Source: Shinella kummerowiae (GTDB lineage: Bacteria > Pseudomonadota > Alphaproteobacteria > Rhizobiales > Rhizobiaceae). From it: a stretch of 64,000 nt of DNA. Shown here piece after piece: positions 26,327-35,744 of this stretch (the first letter of the stretch is position 1; every line of letters begins with the position of its first letter). The notes under the pieces were generated by a model. The model worked only from the letters and a program-made list of their open reading frames with translations, had not been told where the DNA came from and made no database searches. The position numbers and the translations under genes are program-made. The stretch is from contig NZ_WUMK01000002.1 of NCBI RefSeq assembly GCF_009827055.1, positions 620,001 through 684,000 of the forward strand, in the 5' to 3' direction.

Positions 26327-29314
26327 ATGAAAAAAGGTGATCATCTCTTCCTCGTCGACGGCTCCGGCTTCATCTTCCGCGCCTTCCACGCCATCCCGCC
26401 GCTCAACCGCAAATCGGACGGGCTTCCGGTCAATGCCGTGTCCGGCTTCTGCAACATGCTGTGGAAATTGCTCAAGGACGCGCGCAACACCGACGTGGGC
26501 GTGACGCCGACCCATTTCGCGGTCATCTTCGACTATTCGTCGAAGACCTTCCGCAACGAACTGTACGACCAGTACAAGGCCAACCGCACGGCGCCGCCGG
26601 AAGACCTGATCCCGCAGTTCGGCCTGATCCGCCACGCGACCCGCGCCTTCAACCTGCCCTGCATCGAGAAGGAAGGCTTCGAGGCCGACGACCTGATCGC
26701 CACCTATGCGCGCCTGGCCGAAGCCGACGGCGCTGATGTCACTATCGTCTCCTCAGACAAGGACCTCATGCAGCTCGTGACGCAGAACGTCTCGATGTAT
26801 GACAGCATGAAGGACAAGCAGATCGCCATTCCCGAGGTCATCGAGAAATGGGGCGTGCCGCCGGAGAAGATGATCGACCTCCAGTCGCTGACGGGTGACT
26901 CGACCGACAACGTGCCGGGCGTGCCCGGCATCGGCCCGAAGACCGCCGCCCAGCTTCTCGAGGAATATGGCGACCTCGACACGCTGCTCGCCCGCGCCGA
27001 GGAGATCAAGCAGGTCAAGCGCCGCGAGAACATCGTGGCCAACCGCGAGCTTGTGCTGCTGTCGCGCCAGCTCGTCACACTGAAGACCGATACGCCGCTC
27101 GACACGACGCTCGACGAACTGGTGCTGCATCCGCAGGACGGCCCGAAGCTGATCGCCTTCCTGAAGGCCATGGAATTCACCACGCTGACGCGCCGCGTCG
27201 CGGAGGATTGCGCCTGCGACGCGAGCGCCATCGAACCGGCGAGCGTGCCGGTGGAATGGGGCGCGGAAGCGCGCGGCCCGGATCTCGACAAGGGCGACGT
27301 CGCCGGTCCCGCATTGGTTCTTGACGGCAACGAGACGGCTGCCGAGGCCGCGGCAACGCTGCTGCCTTCCGCCGGCAGCGGCGGTGAGACGCCTTCGGCC
27401 CTTGCGAAGGCACGCGCCGAGCGGTTTTCCGCCGCCCCGATCGACCATTCCGCCTATGAGACGGTGCGCGACCTCGACGCGCTCGACCGCTGGATCGCCG
27501 CGGCGCGCGAAACCGGCCTCGTCGGCTTCGACACCGAAACGACCTCGCTCGACGCCATGCAGGCCGAGCTTTGCGGCTTCTCGCTGGCGGTTGCCGACAA
27601 CGCCAAAGACCCGACGGGCACGACGATCCGTGCCTGCTACGTACCGCTCAACCACAAGACCGGCGTCGGCGACCTCTTGGGTGGCGGGCTTGCCGATGGG
27701 CAGATCCCGATCCGTGCCGCCCTCGAGCGGCTGAAAAGCCTGCTGGAGGACCGGTCGGTCCTGAAGGTCGCGCAGAACCTCAAATACGACTACCTCGTTA
27801 TGCGCCGCCACGGCATCACCATCGAGAGCTTCGACGACACGATGCTGATGTCCTACGCGCTCGACGCGGGGGCCGGCACGCATGGCATGGACACGCTGTC
27901 GGAACGCTGGCTCGGCCACAAGCCGATCGCCTACAAGGACGTCGCCGGCTCGGGCAAGGGTGCGCAGACCTTCGACATGGTCGATATTTCCCGCGCCACG
28001 GCCTATGCGGCCGAAGACGCCGACGTGACGCTGCGCCTCTGGCACGTGCTGAAGCCGCGCCTTGCGGCCGAACGCATGACCACCGTCTATGAGCGGCTGG
28101 AGCGCCCGCTCGTGCCCGTGCTCGCGCGCATGGAAGAGCGCGGCATCACCATCGACCGGCAGGTGCTGTCGCGCCTGTCCGGCGAGCTGGCACAGGGCGC
28201 CGCCCGGTTCGAGGAGGAGATCTACGAGCTGGCCGGCGAGCGCTTCAACATCGGTTCGCCCAAACAGCTCGGCGACATCCTGTTCGGCAAGATGGGCCTC
28301 TCCGGCGCCTCGAAGACCAAGACCGGCCAGTGGTCGACCTCCGCGCAGGTGCTGGAAGACCTGGCCGCGCAGGGCATTCCGCTGCCGCGCAAGATCGTCG
28401 ACTGGCGCCAGCTCACCAAGCTGAAATCCACCTATACCGACGCACTGCCGGGCTTCGTGCATCCCGAAACCAAGCGCGTGCACACCTCCTACGCGCTCGC
28501 CGCCACGACGACCGGCCGCCTCTCCTCGTCCGACCCGAACCTGCAGAACATTCCGGTGCGCACCGCCGAAGGCCGCAAGATCCGCACGGCCTTCATCTCG
28601 ACGCCCGGCAACAAGCTGGTCTCGGCCGACTACAGCCAGATCGAACTGCGCGTGCTTGCCCATGTGGCGGACATTCCGCAATTGAAACAGGCCTTTGCCG
28701 ATGGCGTCGACATCCACGCGATGACGGCCTCGGAAATGTTCGGCGTACCGGTCGAGGGCATGCCGTCGGACGTGCGCCGCCGCGCCAAGGCGATCAATTT
28801 CGGTATCATCTACGGCATCTCGGCCTTCGGCCTCGCCAACCAGCTGTCCATCGAGCGCTCGGAAGCGGGCGACTACATCAAGAAGTATTTTGAACGCTTC
28901 CCGGGCATCAAGGACTATATGGATTCCACCAAGGCCTTTGCCCGCGAGAACGGCTATGTCGAGACGATCTTCGGCCGGCGCGCGCACTATCCGGAAATCA
29001 AGTCGTCCAACCCGTCGGTGCGCGCCTTCAACGAACGCGCCTCGATCAACGCGCCGATCCAGGGGTCGGCCGCCGACGTCATCCGCCGCGCCATGATCAA
29101 GATGGAGCCGGCACTCGCCGCCGCCGGCCTTTCCGCCCGCATGCTGCTTCAGGTGCACGACGAACTGATCTTCGAAGTCGAGGATGGCGAAGTCGAAAAG
29201 GCGATCCCGATCATCGTCGACACCATGGAAAACGCGTCGATGCCGGCGCTGTCAATGAAGGTGCCGCTGAAGGTGGATGCGCGGGCCGCGCACAATTGGG
29301 ACGAGGCGCACTGA
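26327..29314 (+). CDS. polA: DNA polymerase I
   Basis: A 995-residue Pol I for Okazaki-fragment processing and repair. The 5' nuclease domain (1 to ~300) has HLFLVDGSGFIFRAFHA and SSDKDLMQLV; the linker (~305-390) is variable; the 3'-5' exonuclease is intact, with the DxE motif in GFDTETTSLDAM (~400) and later AEDADVTLRLWHVL; the polymerase has motif A SADYSQIELRVLAH, motif B RRRAKAINFGIIYGIS and motif C LQVHDELIFEVEDGE. ATG 26327 was chosen over 26282. Proofreading residues are present, unlike in Taq. Confidence 0.98.
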   Translation: MKKGDHLFLVDGSGFIFRAFHAIPPLNRKSDGLPVNAVSGFCNMLWKLLKDARNTDVGVTPTHFAVIFDYSSKTFRNELYDQYKANRTAPPEDLIPQFGLIRHATRAFNLPCIEKEGFEADDLIATYARLAEADGADVTIVSSDKDLMQLVTQNVSMYDSMKDKQIAIPEVIEKWGVPPEKMIDLQSLTGDSTDNVPGVPGIGPKTAAQLLEEYGDLDTLLARAEEIKQVKRRENIVANRELVLLSRQLVTLKTDTPLDTTLDELVLHPQDGPKLIAFLKAMEFTTLTRRVAEDCACDASAIEPASVPVEWGAEARGPDLDKGDVAGPALVLDGNETAAEAAATLLPSAGSGGETPSALAKARAERFSAAPIDHSAYETVRDLDALDRWIAAARETGLVGFDTETTSLDAMQAELCGFSLAVADNAKDPTGTTIRACYVPLNHKTGVGDLLGGGLADGQIPIRAALERLKSLLEDRSVLKVAQNLKYDYLVMRRHGITIESFDDTMLMSYALDAGAGTHGMDTLSERWLGHKPIAYKDVAGSGKGAQTFDMVDISRATAYAAEDADVTLRLWHVLKPRLAAERMTTVYERLERPLVPVLARMEERGITIDRQVLSRLSGELAQGAARFEEEIYELAGERFNIGSPKQLGDILFGKMGLSGASKTKTGQWSTSAQVLEDLAAQGIPLPRKIVDWRQLTKLKSTYTDALPGFVHPETKRVHTSYALAATTTGRLSSSDPNLQNIPVRTAEGRKIRTAFISTPGNKLVSADYSQIELRVLAHVADIPQLKQAFADGVDIHAMTASEMFGVPVEGMPSDVRRRAKAINFGIIYGISAFGLANQLSIERSEAGDYIKKYFERFPGIKDYMDSTKAFARENGYVETIFGRRAHYPEIKSSNPSVRAFNERASINAPIQGSAADVIRRAMIKMEPALAAAGLSARMLLQVHDELIFEVEDGEVEKAIPIIVDTMENASMPALSMKVPLKVDARAAHNWDEAH

Positions 29315-29385
29315 GGGGACGCAGTCCCCTCTCCCCTGTCGTCACATTCCCCGATGGGGAGAAGATGGTGGTCGGCGGAAGACGG
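29314..29385. repeat. palindromic element after polA (RIME-like fragment)
   Basis: Starts with AGGGGAC-GCA-GTCCCCT directly at the polA stop (7-pair hairpin) and continues with a CCCCGATGGGGAGAAG module like the other intergenic repeats. No T-run, so termination is possible but unproven. Confidence 0.5.
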
Positions 29386-29424
29386 ACGTGGCATCACGCC
29401 CTGCCCGTCTTCCATCGATCGTGA

Positions 29425-30084
29425 TCAGGCGGCCGGCTGCTTGGTCTTGCGCAGGTAGGGCAGCACCGTGTCGAATGCGCCGAAGCGGGCGATGGCGTCT
29501 TCATTGGAGACGGCGGCGGTGATGATGACATCCTCGCCCTGCTGCCAGTTGGCGGGCGTTGCCACCTGATGCTTGCTGGTGAGCTGGATCGAATCGATCG
29601 AACGCAGGATTTCCGCAAAGTTGCGGCCCGTGGTCATCGGGTAGGTAAGGATCAGCTTGATCTTCTTGTCCGGGCCGATGACGAAGACGGAACGCACGGT
29701 GGCATTGTCGGCGGGCGTGCGGCCCTCGGACGTCTCGCCAGCACCGGCCGGCAGCATGTCATAGAGCTTGGCGACCGCGAGGTCCTTGTCGCCGATCAGC
29801 GGGTATTCGACGTCGAAGCCGGTGGCGGTGCGGATGTCGTTCTTCCACTTGGCATGGCTTTCGACCGGATCGACCGAGATGCCGATGATCTTGACGCCGC
29901 GCTTGCGGAATTCGCCTTCGAGGCCGGCCATGGCGCCAAGCTCGGTGGTGCAGACCGGGGTAAAGTTCTTCGGGTGCGAGAAGAGTACGGCCCAGCCATT
30001 GCCGATCCAGTCATGGAAGCCGATCGTGCCGGCGGTGGTTTCGGCGGTGAAGTCCGGAGCGATGTCGTTGATGCGCAGGCTCAT
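29425..30084 (-). CDS. 1-Cys peroxiredoxin (Prx6 family)
   Basis: A 219-residue thiol peroxidase. The peroxidatic Cys is in HPKNFTPVCTTELGAMAGL (~residue 48); the Prx6-type C-terminal extension (ANWQQGEDVIITAAVSNEDA) is present and no resolving Cys is seen, consistent with a 1-Cys mechanism. ATG 30084 (MSLRINDIAPDF) follows a GAGAGGA-like SD. Cytosolic peroxide defence. Monocistronic, convergent with polA. Confidence 0.93.
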   Translation of the reverse strand: MSLRINDIAPDFTAETTAGTIGFHDWIGNGWAVLFSHPKNFTPVCTTELGAMAGLEGEFRKRGVKIIGISVDPVESHAKWKNDIRTATGFDVEYPLIGDKDLAVAKLYDMLPAGAGETSEGRTPADNATVRSVFVIGPDKKIKLILTYPMTTGRNFAEILRSIDSIQLTSKHQVATPANWQQGEDVIITAAVSNEDAIARFGAFDTVLPYLRKTKQPAA

Positions 30085-30341
30085 GGGTCTCGTCCTCTCT
30101 TGTGCGGGATCGCAGACATGGAGCCTGCGAGACAATATCGGGCCGGTAGATAGACCGAAAAATTTGGCTTGCCTATAGCGGCACGCCGTCGCTGGAGGGG
30201 CAGGGACGAGCGCATCTTTGCGCTTTTATCGCCGGTTGGAAGACGGCGTTCGGTTCTTGGCAGCACCCGCGCCAAACCGTTCTCCGAAGTCGCCGCGCAG
30301 TGGAAGGCGATTTTCTTTTCGCCGGGCGAGCAGTGTGCGTC

Positions 30342-30923
30342 TCAGTCGCCGATTTCGGCGCGCCCGCTGGTGAGGTCGACGATCATCCGGCCGATCTCCT
30401 CCGCCTTCTCTGCGGGCACGCGAAAGGAAAGCCTTGCCCCCGTCTCATGATAGGCCTCGTCGTCCATGATGAGCCCGGCAAAAGCGCCAAGCCGCGCCTT
30501 GACCAGCGCCAGATCGGAAAAGCCGAGCGAGACGGAAAGGGCGACCCGTTCCACATATTCCGTCTTGGCCGCGGCGCGCAGGCAGGCGGCCGCGGTGCCG
30601 CCATAGGCGCGGATGAGGCCGCCGCTGCCAAGCAGGATGCCGCCGAACCAGCGCGTGACCACGACGAGCGTGCGATCGAGCGCCTGGCCATCGATGGCTT
30701 GCAGGATGGGTTTTCCCGCAGTGCCGCTCGGCTCGCCGTCGTCGCTGAAGCGGTAGGCCTGGCCGATGCGCCAGGCCCAGCAATTGTGGTTGGCGGCAGG
30801 ATCGGAAAGCTCGGCGATCCGGGCCTTCGCCTCCGTGTCGCTCTCGACGACACAGGCGATCGCAAGAAACCGGCTTTTGCGGATTTCCTGATCGAAGGTC
30901 TCGGTGCGGTCCAGCGTATACAC
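30342..30923 (-). CDS. YigZ/IMPACT-family protein
   Basis: A 193-residue UPF0029 (IMPACT N-terminal) protein, starting at GTG 30923 (MYTLDRTETFDQEIRKSRFL). The family core TAGKPILQAIDGQALDRTLV (as GTAGKPIL) and RWFGGILLGSGGLIRAYGG is intact; the C-terminal EF-G-like domain ends TSGRAEIGD. E. coli YigZ relates to amino-acid starvation responses; biochemical role unresolved. No partner gene nearby. Confidence 0.88.
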   Translation of the reverse strand: MYTLDRTETFDQEIRKSRFLAIACVVESDTEAKARIAELSDPAANHNCWAWRIGQAYRFSDDGEPSGTAGKPILQAIDGQALDRTLVVVTRWFGGILLGSGGLIRAYGGTAAACLRAAAKTEYVERVALSVSLGFSDLALVKARLGAFAGLIMDDEAYHETGARLSFRVPAEKAEEIGRMIVDLTSGRAEIGD

Positions 30924-31074
30924 GGGCGGTTTCCGGTGGCGATGATCGCGCTTCGTAGCCCCTCGGCGACCCTCGCATCAAGCCCGCAATAGAGCACTAA
31001 TTCTATAGACTATTGACAGATGCCACGATTCCGCCATGATGTTTGCCGGGACGTAAACGGAACGGGAGCATGGC

Positions 31075-31266
31075 ATGATCTATCTCGGCGGCGTGACGCT
31101 TGGTTATTTCAACCTCTATCCGGTCGGCTTCCAGCCGAAGGACGAGCAGGCGCAACGCGACGATGCGGTCGTGGCATCGGTGACGCAGGAGCGTCTGCCG
31201 CTGGAAGGCAGCCGGCTTTCCTCTTCAAAGCGCCCGGTGCAGTGGCCGTTGCACGTTTTCTTCTGA
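31075..31266 (+). CDS. possible small hypothetical protein
   Basis: A 63-residue frame starting MIYLGGVTLGYFNLYPVGFQ, with a GGGAG Shine-Dalgarno 11 bases upstream and an AT-rich promoter-like stretch (ATTCTATAGACTATTGACAG) ~60 bases before. No signal peptide or domain recognised. It could be a true small gene or chance; conservation would decide. Confidence 0.35.
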   Translation: MIYLGGVTLGYFNLYPVGFQPKDEQAQRDDAVVASVTQERLPLEGSRLSSSKRPVQWPLHVFF

Positions 31267-31456
31267 GGCGATTTTCCGCGACTGTGAGAAATCATCGATG
31301 ATTTCCTGTTGTCCGCGCGAAATGCGGCGGCCTGCGCCGGAATGGGCGGTTTTGTTTGGGGCATTCATCCTGCATTAAGGTTTCGTAGACAAATTGCAGG
31401 GACGAGCAGAGGACCGACGGGTCGTCGCCGCCATCGATTGTTGCAAGGCCTTCTCC

Positions 31457-32341
31457 ATGCTTCCGGATGATCCGGTTTTCCTGATATCGATGGTTGTCGC
31501 CACGCTCGGCCGTTCCAGTGAACTGGACCTGCTGTTCGCGTCGCTTGCCGCGCTCGGACGGCATGATTTCGAAATCATCCTCGTCGATCAGAACAAGGAT
31601 GAGCGCCTCGCGCCGATCGTCTCGCAGTGGCAGGACCGCCTCCACATTCAACATGTCAGGACCGATCGCGCGGGCGTGTGCCGGGCGCGCAATCTCGGGG
31701 CCTCCAAGGCCACCGGCACCTGGCTGCTCTTCCCGGATGACGATTGCTGGTATCCGGCCGACCTCGTCCAGCGTTTCGAGGCGATATCGCAGGCGGTGCC
31801 GGCCGATTTCTACTGCGGACGTGCCGTCAACGCCGAGGGCGAGACGATCATGGGTCGCTTCGAACTCTCGCCCCGCACCATCGAGCGCGAAAACATCTGG
31901 ACAACATTGATCGAGTGGATGCTGTTCGTGCGGCGCTCTGCCTTCGAGAAGGCCGGTGGCTTCGATGATCGCATCGGCCCCGGCTCCGGCACGCCCTGGG
32001 GCGCCTATGAGGTGCAGGATCTGGCGTTGAACCTGCTGTCGACAGGCGCGCGCGGCCATTACGACCCGTCGCTCACCGGCCATCACCCGGATGACCGTCT
32101 GCAGGCGGCAACACCCGACGGCGCACTCAAGATGCGCGTCTACGGCGCCGGCCTGGGTTACGTCATGCGCAAACACGGCTATCGTTTCACCGACTATCTT
32201 CCGCATCTTCTGCGCCCGCTTGCCGGCATTGCCGTCTACACGGTGACGGGCCGTCCGGCACTTGCCCGCCGCTCGCGGGAAATCCTGGCCGGCCGCTGGT
32301 CCGGCTGGCGCATGGCCCCCGCCAAAACGACGATATCTTAA
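31457..32341 (+). CDS. glycosyltransferase family 2
   Basis: A 294-residue GT-A fold glycosyltransferase acting on a lipid-linked glycan in the cytoplasm. The N-terminal nucleotide-sugar site is SMVVATLGRSSELDLLFASL with VDQNKDERLAP; the DxD motif appears as LLFPDDDCWYPADLV; acceptor-side residues include GSGTPWGAYEVQDLALNLLS. ATG 31457 (MLPDDPVFLIS) was chosen; the TTG 63 bases upstream gives a non-family tail. First gene of a plus-strand group with the flippase and hydrolase (gap 58-70 bases), and part of the polysaccharide locus. Confidence 0.85.
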   Translation: MLPDDPVFLISMVVATLGRSSELDLLFASLAALGRHDFEIILVDQNKDERLAPIVSQWQDRLHIQHVRTDRAGVCRARNLGASKATGTWLLFPDDDCWYPADLVQRFEAISQAVPADFYCGRAVNAEGETIMGRFELSPRTIERENIWTTLIEWMLFVRRSAFEKAGGFDDRIGPGSGTPWGAYEVQDLALNLLSTGARGHYDPSLTGHHPDDRLQAATPDGALKMRVYGAGLGYVMRKHGYRFTDYLPHLLRPLAGIAVYTVTGRPALARRSREILAGRWSGWRMAPAKTTIS

Positions 32342-32399
32342 GGGTTTCGTCCTAGGGTTCCCGCTGAATGACCGCGAAGAATTGCGGTTCGTACGGTGA

Positions 32400-33941
32400 A
32401 TGGAACGACCGATGAGCAAGGGCATCATGTCCAATTCGATCATGAATGCTGCGGCGGGCATGCTGCTGCTGGTGACCGGATTCGCCTGCTCGATCCTTGT
32501 CGCCCGCCTGCTCGGGCCGGAAGCCAACGGCACCATTGCCTTTGCGCTGTGGATCGGCGCGACGGGCTCCCTCGTCGCCGAGCTCGGCACCGGCGTGCTG
32601 CTTCTCCGCCTCCTGCCGCAGTTGAAGGCCCGCGGTGTCGACGATGCGGGGCGCCGTGGCTTTGCCGCCTATCTGGCGCTGCCGGTCATCGCCTCCACTC
32701 TCATTCTCGTCGCGCTCTACTTCGGCGTCTCCCTCAAGACGGAGCTGCTCTACGGCACCGACGTGACCACCGGTATCATCGTGCTGACGGCGGCGCTGCT
32801 GTTCATCCAGTCGGTCGGCTCGTTTTCGAAGAACTTCCTGATCGGCGAGCAGCGCCTCGGCACCTTTTTCCGCATCACGGCCCTGTCCTCGCTGCTCCAG
32901 TTCGTCTTCGTCGTCGCCGGTGCGCTGGGTTATGGCATTGCCGGCGCGCTCGTCGGTTACATTGCCGGGCAATGTGTGCAATTCGTCTATACGCTCGGCC
33001 TGTTCGGGGTCCGCCGCGACAACGCCGGCTATCGCCGGCGCTATCTGCTTGGCAATTCCGCGGTGCTGTTCTTCGAATTCGCCGTCAGCGCGGTCTTCCT
33101 CAACCGACCGGAACTGTTCTTCCTGCAGCATTTCCAGTCGCTCGGCGAAGTCGGCTATTATGCCGTCGCCCTGTCGCTCGCCAATCTCGCGCTTCAGCTC
33201 CCCGTGCAACTGACCGGAAGCCTGCTGCCATTCTACGCGGAACGGCGCGAGGCATCTGGCGGCAGCGTGCATGCCAGCATCTTCGACGGCGTGGTGCGCA
33301 GTTTCGCCTATATCACCTTCCCGCTCTGCTTCGGGCTCGCCGCCATTGCCCATCCGCTGGTGACCGCCGTCTACGGCGCGCCCTTCGCCGAAGCCGGACT
33401 GATCGTCGCGATCCTCGCCGCCGGCTCGCCCGCCTATGTCTTCGGCCAGCTCGTCACGCAATATCTCTACTCCATGGACCGGGTGAAAATCCGCCTGGTG
33501 GCAAGCGGCGTCGGCGCGGCGCTGATGGTCGTCGGCCTCTTTTTCGTCGTGCCGGTGGCCGGCGGGGCCGGGGCTGCGGCGGTGCGCGGCGTCGTCTTCG
33601 CCATCATGGTCGGGCTGTTGCTGACGGGTGTCGGCCGCGGCGCCATGTCGGCCGGCCTCTCTGTCATCGTGCTCAAGGTGGGCATTGCCGCCGCCGGCTG
33701 CGGCCTTGCGGCCTGGCCGATCGCCGAAAAGATCGGCGGCTTCACCGGCGTCGTCATCGGTATCCTGGCCGGCGCCGTTGCCTACGGGGTTCTCTTGCGT
33801 CTGCTGCGGGCGGTGCCGGCGGAGGATGGAGCCGTCATCGACAAGATGCTGGAGCGCCTGCCGATGAAACCCGGCCGCATCGCCCGCCGGCTGCTCGCCT
33901 TCGTGGTGCCGCTGCCGCTATCGCAGCCCGCCGGAGAGTGA
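32400..33941 (+). CDS. Wzx-like polysaccharide flippase (MOP superfamily)
   Basis: A 513-residue multispanning protein of the polysaccharide transporter family, which flips lipid-linked repeat units across the inner membrane. About 12-14 hydrophobic segments: the first is NAAAGMLLLVTGFACSILVA, followed by the RLLGPEANG motif typical of Wzx/RfbX. The hydrolase gene follows after 6 bases, so they are co-transcribed. Starts at 32412 or 32427 are also possible. With the Wzy- and Wzz-like genes 8-12 kb away it completes a Wzx/Wzy set. Confidence 0.87.
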   Translation: MERPMSKGIMSNSIMNAAAGMLLLVTGFACSILVARLLGPEANGTIAFALWIGATGSLVAELGTGVLLLRLLPQLKARGVDDAGRRGFAAYLALPVIASTLILVALYFGVSLKTELLYGTDVTTGIIVLTAALLFIQSVGSFSKNFLIGEQRLGTFFRITALSSLLQFVFVVAGALGYGIAGALVGYIAGQCVQFVYTLGLFGVRRDNAGYRRRYLLGNSAVLFFEFAVSAVFLNRPELFFLQHFQSLGEVGYYAVALSLANLALQLPVQLTGSLLPFYAERREASGGSVHASIFDGVVRSFAYITFPLCFGLAAIAHPLVTAVYGAPFAEAGLIVAILAAGSPAYVFGQLVTQYLYSMDRVKIRLVASGVGAALMVVGLFFVVPVAGGAGAAAVRGVVFAIMVGLLLTGVGRGAMSAGLSVIVLKVGIAAAGCGLAAWPIAEKIGGFTGVVIGILAGAVAYGVLLRLLRAVPAEDGAVIDKMLERLPMKPGRIARRLLAFVVPLPLSQPAGE

Positions 33942-33947
33942 GGCGAG

Positions 33948-35741
33948 ATGCTGCGCGGGGAGACCAGACAAAACGACAGAGAGCAGCATGACGCCGCGCC
34001 GCGCTGGCACGCCGGGGAGGCAGCCCTTCCCGTGACCTTCGCGGGCACGGTCGGCCTCTACACGCCCGCTGCCGCCTCCGCCACGCCCTCTGATATCGCC
34101 GTGCTCTTTCTCAGCCCCTGGGGTTTTGAGGAAATGTGCACGCGAAAACTCTGGCGTCTCATCGCCGAGCGGGTCGCCGTCCATGGCGTCGCCAGCCTGC
34201 GCTTCGACTATCCCGGCACGGGCGATGCGCTCGATGCGCCGGAAGAGCAATGCCTCGAGACCTGGTCGCAGGCGATTCTGGAGGCCGGGCGCACGCTGCG
34301 CCGGCTTTCCGGCGCCGCTCGCCTTGTGCTGGTCGGCCACGGTCTTGGTGCGACGCTTGCGGCAAGGCTCGGCAACGCGCTCGATAGCGAGGCGGCCGTG
34401 CTGATGGCCCCGGTGGTCAGCGGCCGCTTCTATCTACGCGAACTGTCCGCCTGGTCGAAGATGGTCGATGAGGGGCTCGGCCTGCGATCGGAGCAGCGCA
34501 TTGCCGGCCGCGTCGCCGTCGCCGGGCTGGTCATGCCGGAAAAGGTCGCCGAAGCCGTCAAGAGCCTCGGCATCGACCGGCTGGAGATGCTGCCGTTTGC
34601 AAAAGCCCTGGTGGTCGAGCGCCCCGGCCGCGAGAAGGATGCGGCGCTTGCCGCGCATCTTTCAAGCCTCGGTGCTGATCTTGCCCGCATGGACTATGCC
34701 GGCTACGACGATCTCGTTTCCAACCCCACATTGGCGCACCAGCCGCAGGCGGTCATCGATGGCGTCGTCCACTGGCTCGCCGGGCTCACCAAGGCCGGCG
34801 GGCGGGCGCGGGCCGCTGCGGAGCCCACAGGCCCGGCGCCGCTGACGGGTGATGGCTTCGTCGAGGAGCCGTTGCGTTTTGGCGAGAACAACCGGCTGTT
34901 CGGAACGCTTTGCGGCCCGCAAGGCCAGCGCCATGGCGCGGCCGTGCTGCTGCTCGGCACCGCCTATGACCGGCAGGCCGGCTGGGCGCGGGGCACGACC
35001 GAGACCGCCCGCTATCTTGCGCAGCACGGCATCGTGTCGCTGCGCTTCGATGCCGCGAATGTCGCCGACAGTCCGCCAGCGCCGGATGCGCCCGAACAGG
35101 TGCAGTACAGCGAAACACAGCTTGCCGATGTGCGGGCGGCGATGGATTTTCTCGTTTCCCGCAATCTCGCGCCCATCCTTCTTTCGGGCCGGTGCAGCGG
35201 CGCCTATCTCGCGTTCCGCGCGGCCGTCACGGATGAGCGCGCGGCCGGCGTCGTCTCGGTCAATCCCTTCACCTTCCGCTGGGACCCGGATATGTCCGTC
35301 GATGAGGCGTTGCGCGCCAATCCGCGCTCGCTCGACGATTATCGCCAGCGCGCCTTCGACCCCGCCACCTTCCGCCGGTTGCTGGCCGGCGAGATCGACC
35401 TGCGCCGCGCGGCCGGCAATGTCGGTGTGCAGATCGCCCGCCGCCTTGCCGTCATCGCACCCCGCACGCTCGGCCGTTTCTCCCGTTTCGGCCGGTTGCG
35501 GGGTGATACGCAGGCGGATTTCCGCCTGCTTGCGAAACGCGGGGTGCCGGTGCTGCTGGTCTATAGCGAAGGGGACGTCGGGCTGGAGCGGCTGAAGCTC
35601 GATTTCGGCCGCACCGGGCTCGACAGCTACCACAACGTGGCGGTCGAGATGATCCCCGATGCCGATCACAATCTCTCGCCGCCGCATGCCCAGGCCGCCT
35701 ATCGCGCGCTGCTGCTCAAGGCTGCCCTGAAGTTCGCCTGA
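33948..35741 (+). CDS. tandem alpha/beta-hydrolase fusion with altered nucleophile positions
   Basis: A 597-residue cytosolic protein made of two alpha/beta-hydrolase units (~40-290 and ~305-597), similar to the exosortase/EPS-associated hydrolase family. In unit 1 the nucleophile elbow reads LVLVGHGLGATLAARL, so the expected GxSxG serine is glycine. In unit 2 it reads LLSGRCSGAYLAF: cysteine sits at the nucleophile position. A late Asp (YSEGDVGLE) and His (PDADHNLSPPHAQ) complete a plausible Cys-His-Asp triad for unit 2. Six bases after the flippase; convergent (3 bases apart) with the GH2 gene. It may be an acyl or aminoacyl esterase/transferase for the glycan. Confidence 0.8.
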   Translation: MLRGETRQNDREQHDAAPRWHAGEAALPVTFAGTVGLYTPAAASATPSDIAVLFLSPWGFEEMCTRKLWRLIAERVAVHGVASLRFDYPGTGDALDAPEEQCLETWSQAILEAGRTLRRLSGAARLVLVGHGLGATLAARLGNALDSEAAVLMAPVVSGRFYLRELSAWSKMVDEGLGLRSEQRIAGRVAVAGLVMPEKVAEAVKSLGIDRLEMLPFAKALVVERPGREKDAALAAHLSSLGADLARMDYAGYDDLVSNPTLAHQPQAVIDGVVHWLAGLTKAGGRARAAAEPTGPAPLTGDGFVEEPLRFGENNRLFGTLCGPQGQRHGAAVLLLGTAYDRQAGWARGTTETARYLAQHGIVSLRFDAANVADSPPAPDAPEQVQYSETQLADVRAAMDFLVSRNLAPILLSGRCSGAYLAFRAAVTDERAAGVVSVNPFTFRWDPDMSVDEALRANPRSLDDYRQRAFDPATFRRLLAGEIDLRRAAGNVGVQIARRLAVIAPRTLGRFSRFGRLRGDTQADFRLLAKRGVPVLLVYSEGDVGLERLKLDFGRTGLDSYHNVAVEMIPDADHNLSPPHAQAAYRALLLKAALKFA

Positions 35742-35744
35742 TTT

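Noticed and set aside
26753-29158. 801-codon open frame antisense to polA
   Set aside because: No motif or start signal; polA on the other strand is intact.
30085-30341. Possible gene between peroxiredoxin and yigZ
   Set aside because: Frames are short, lack an SD and look random; no structure noticed.
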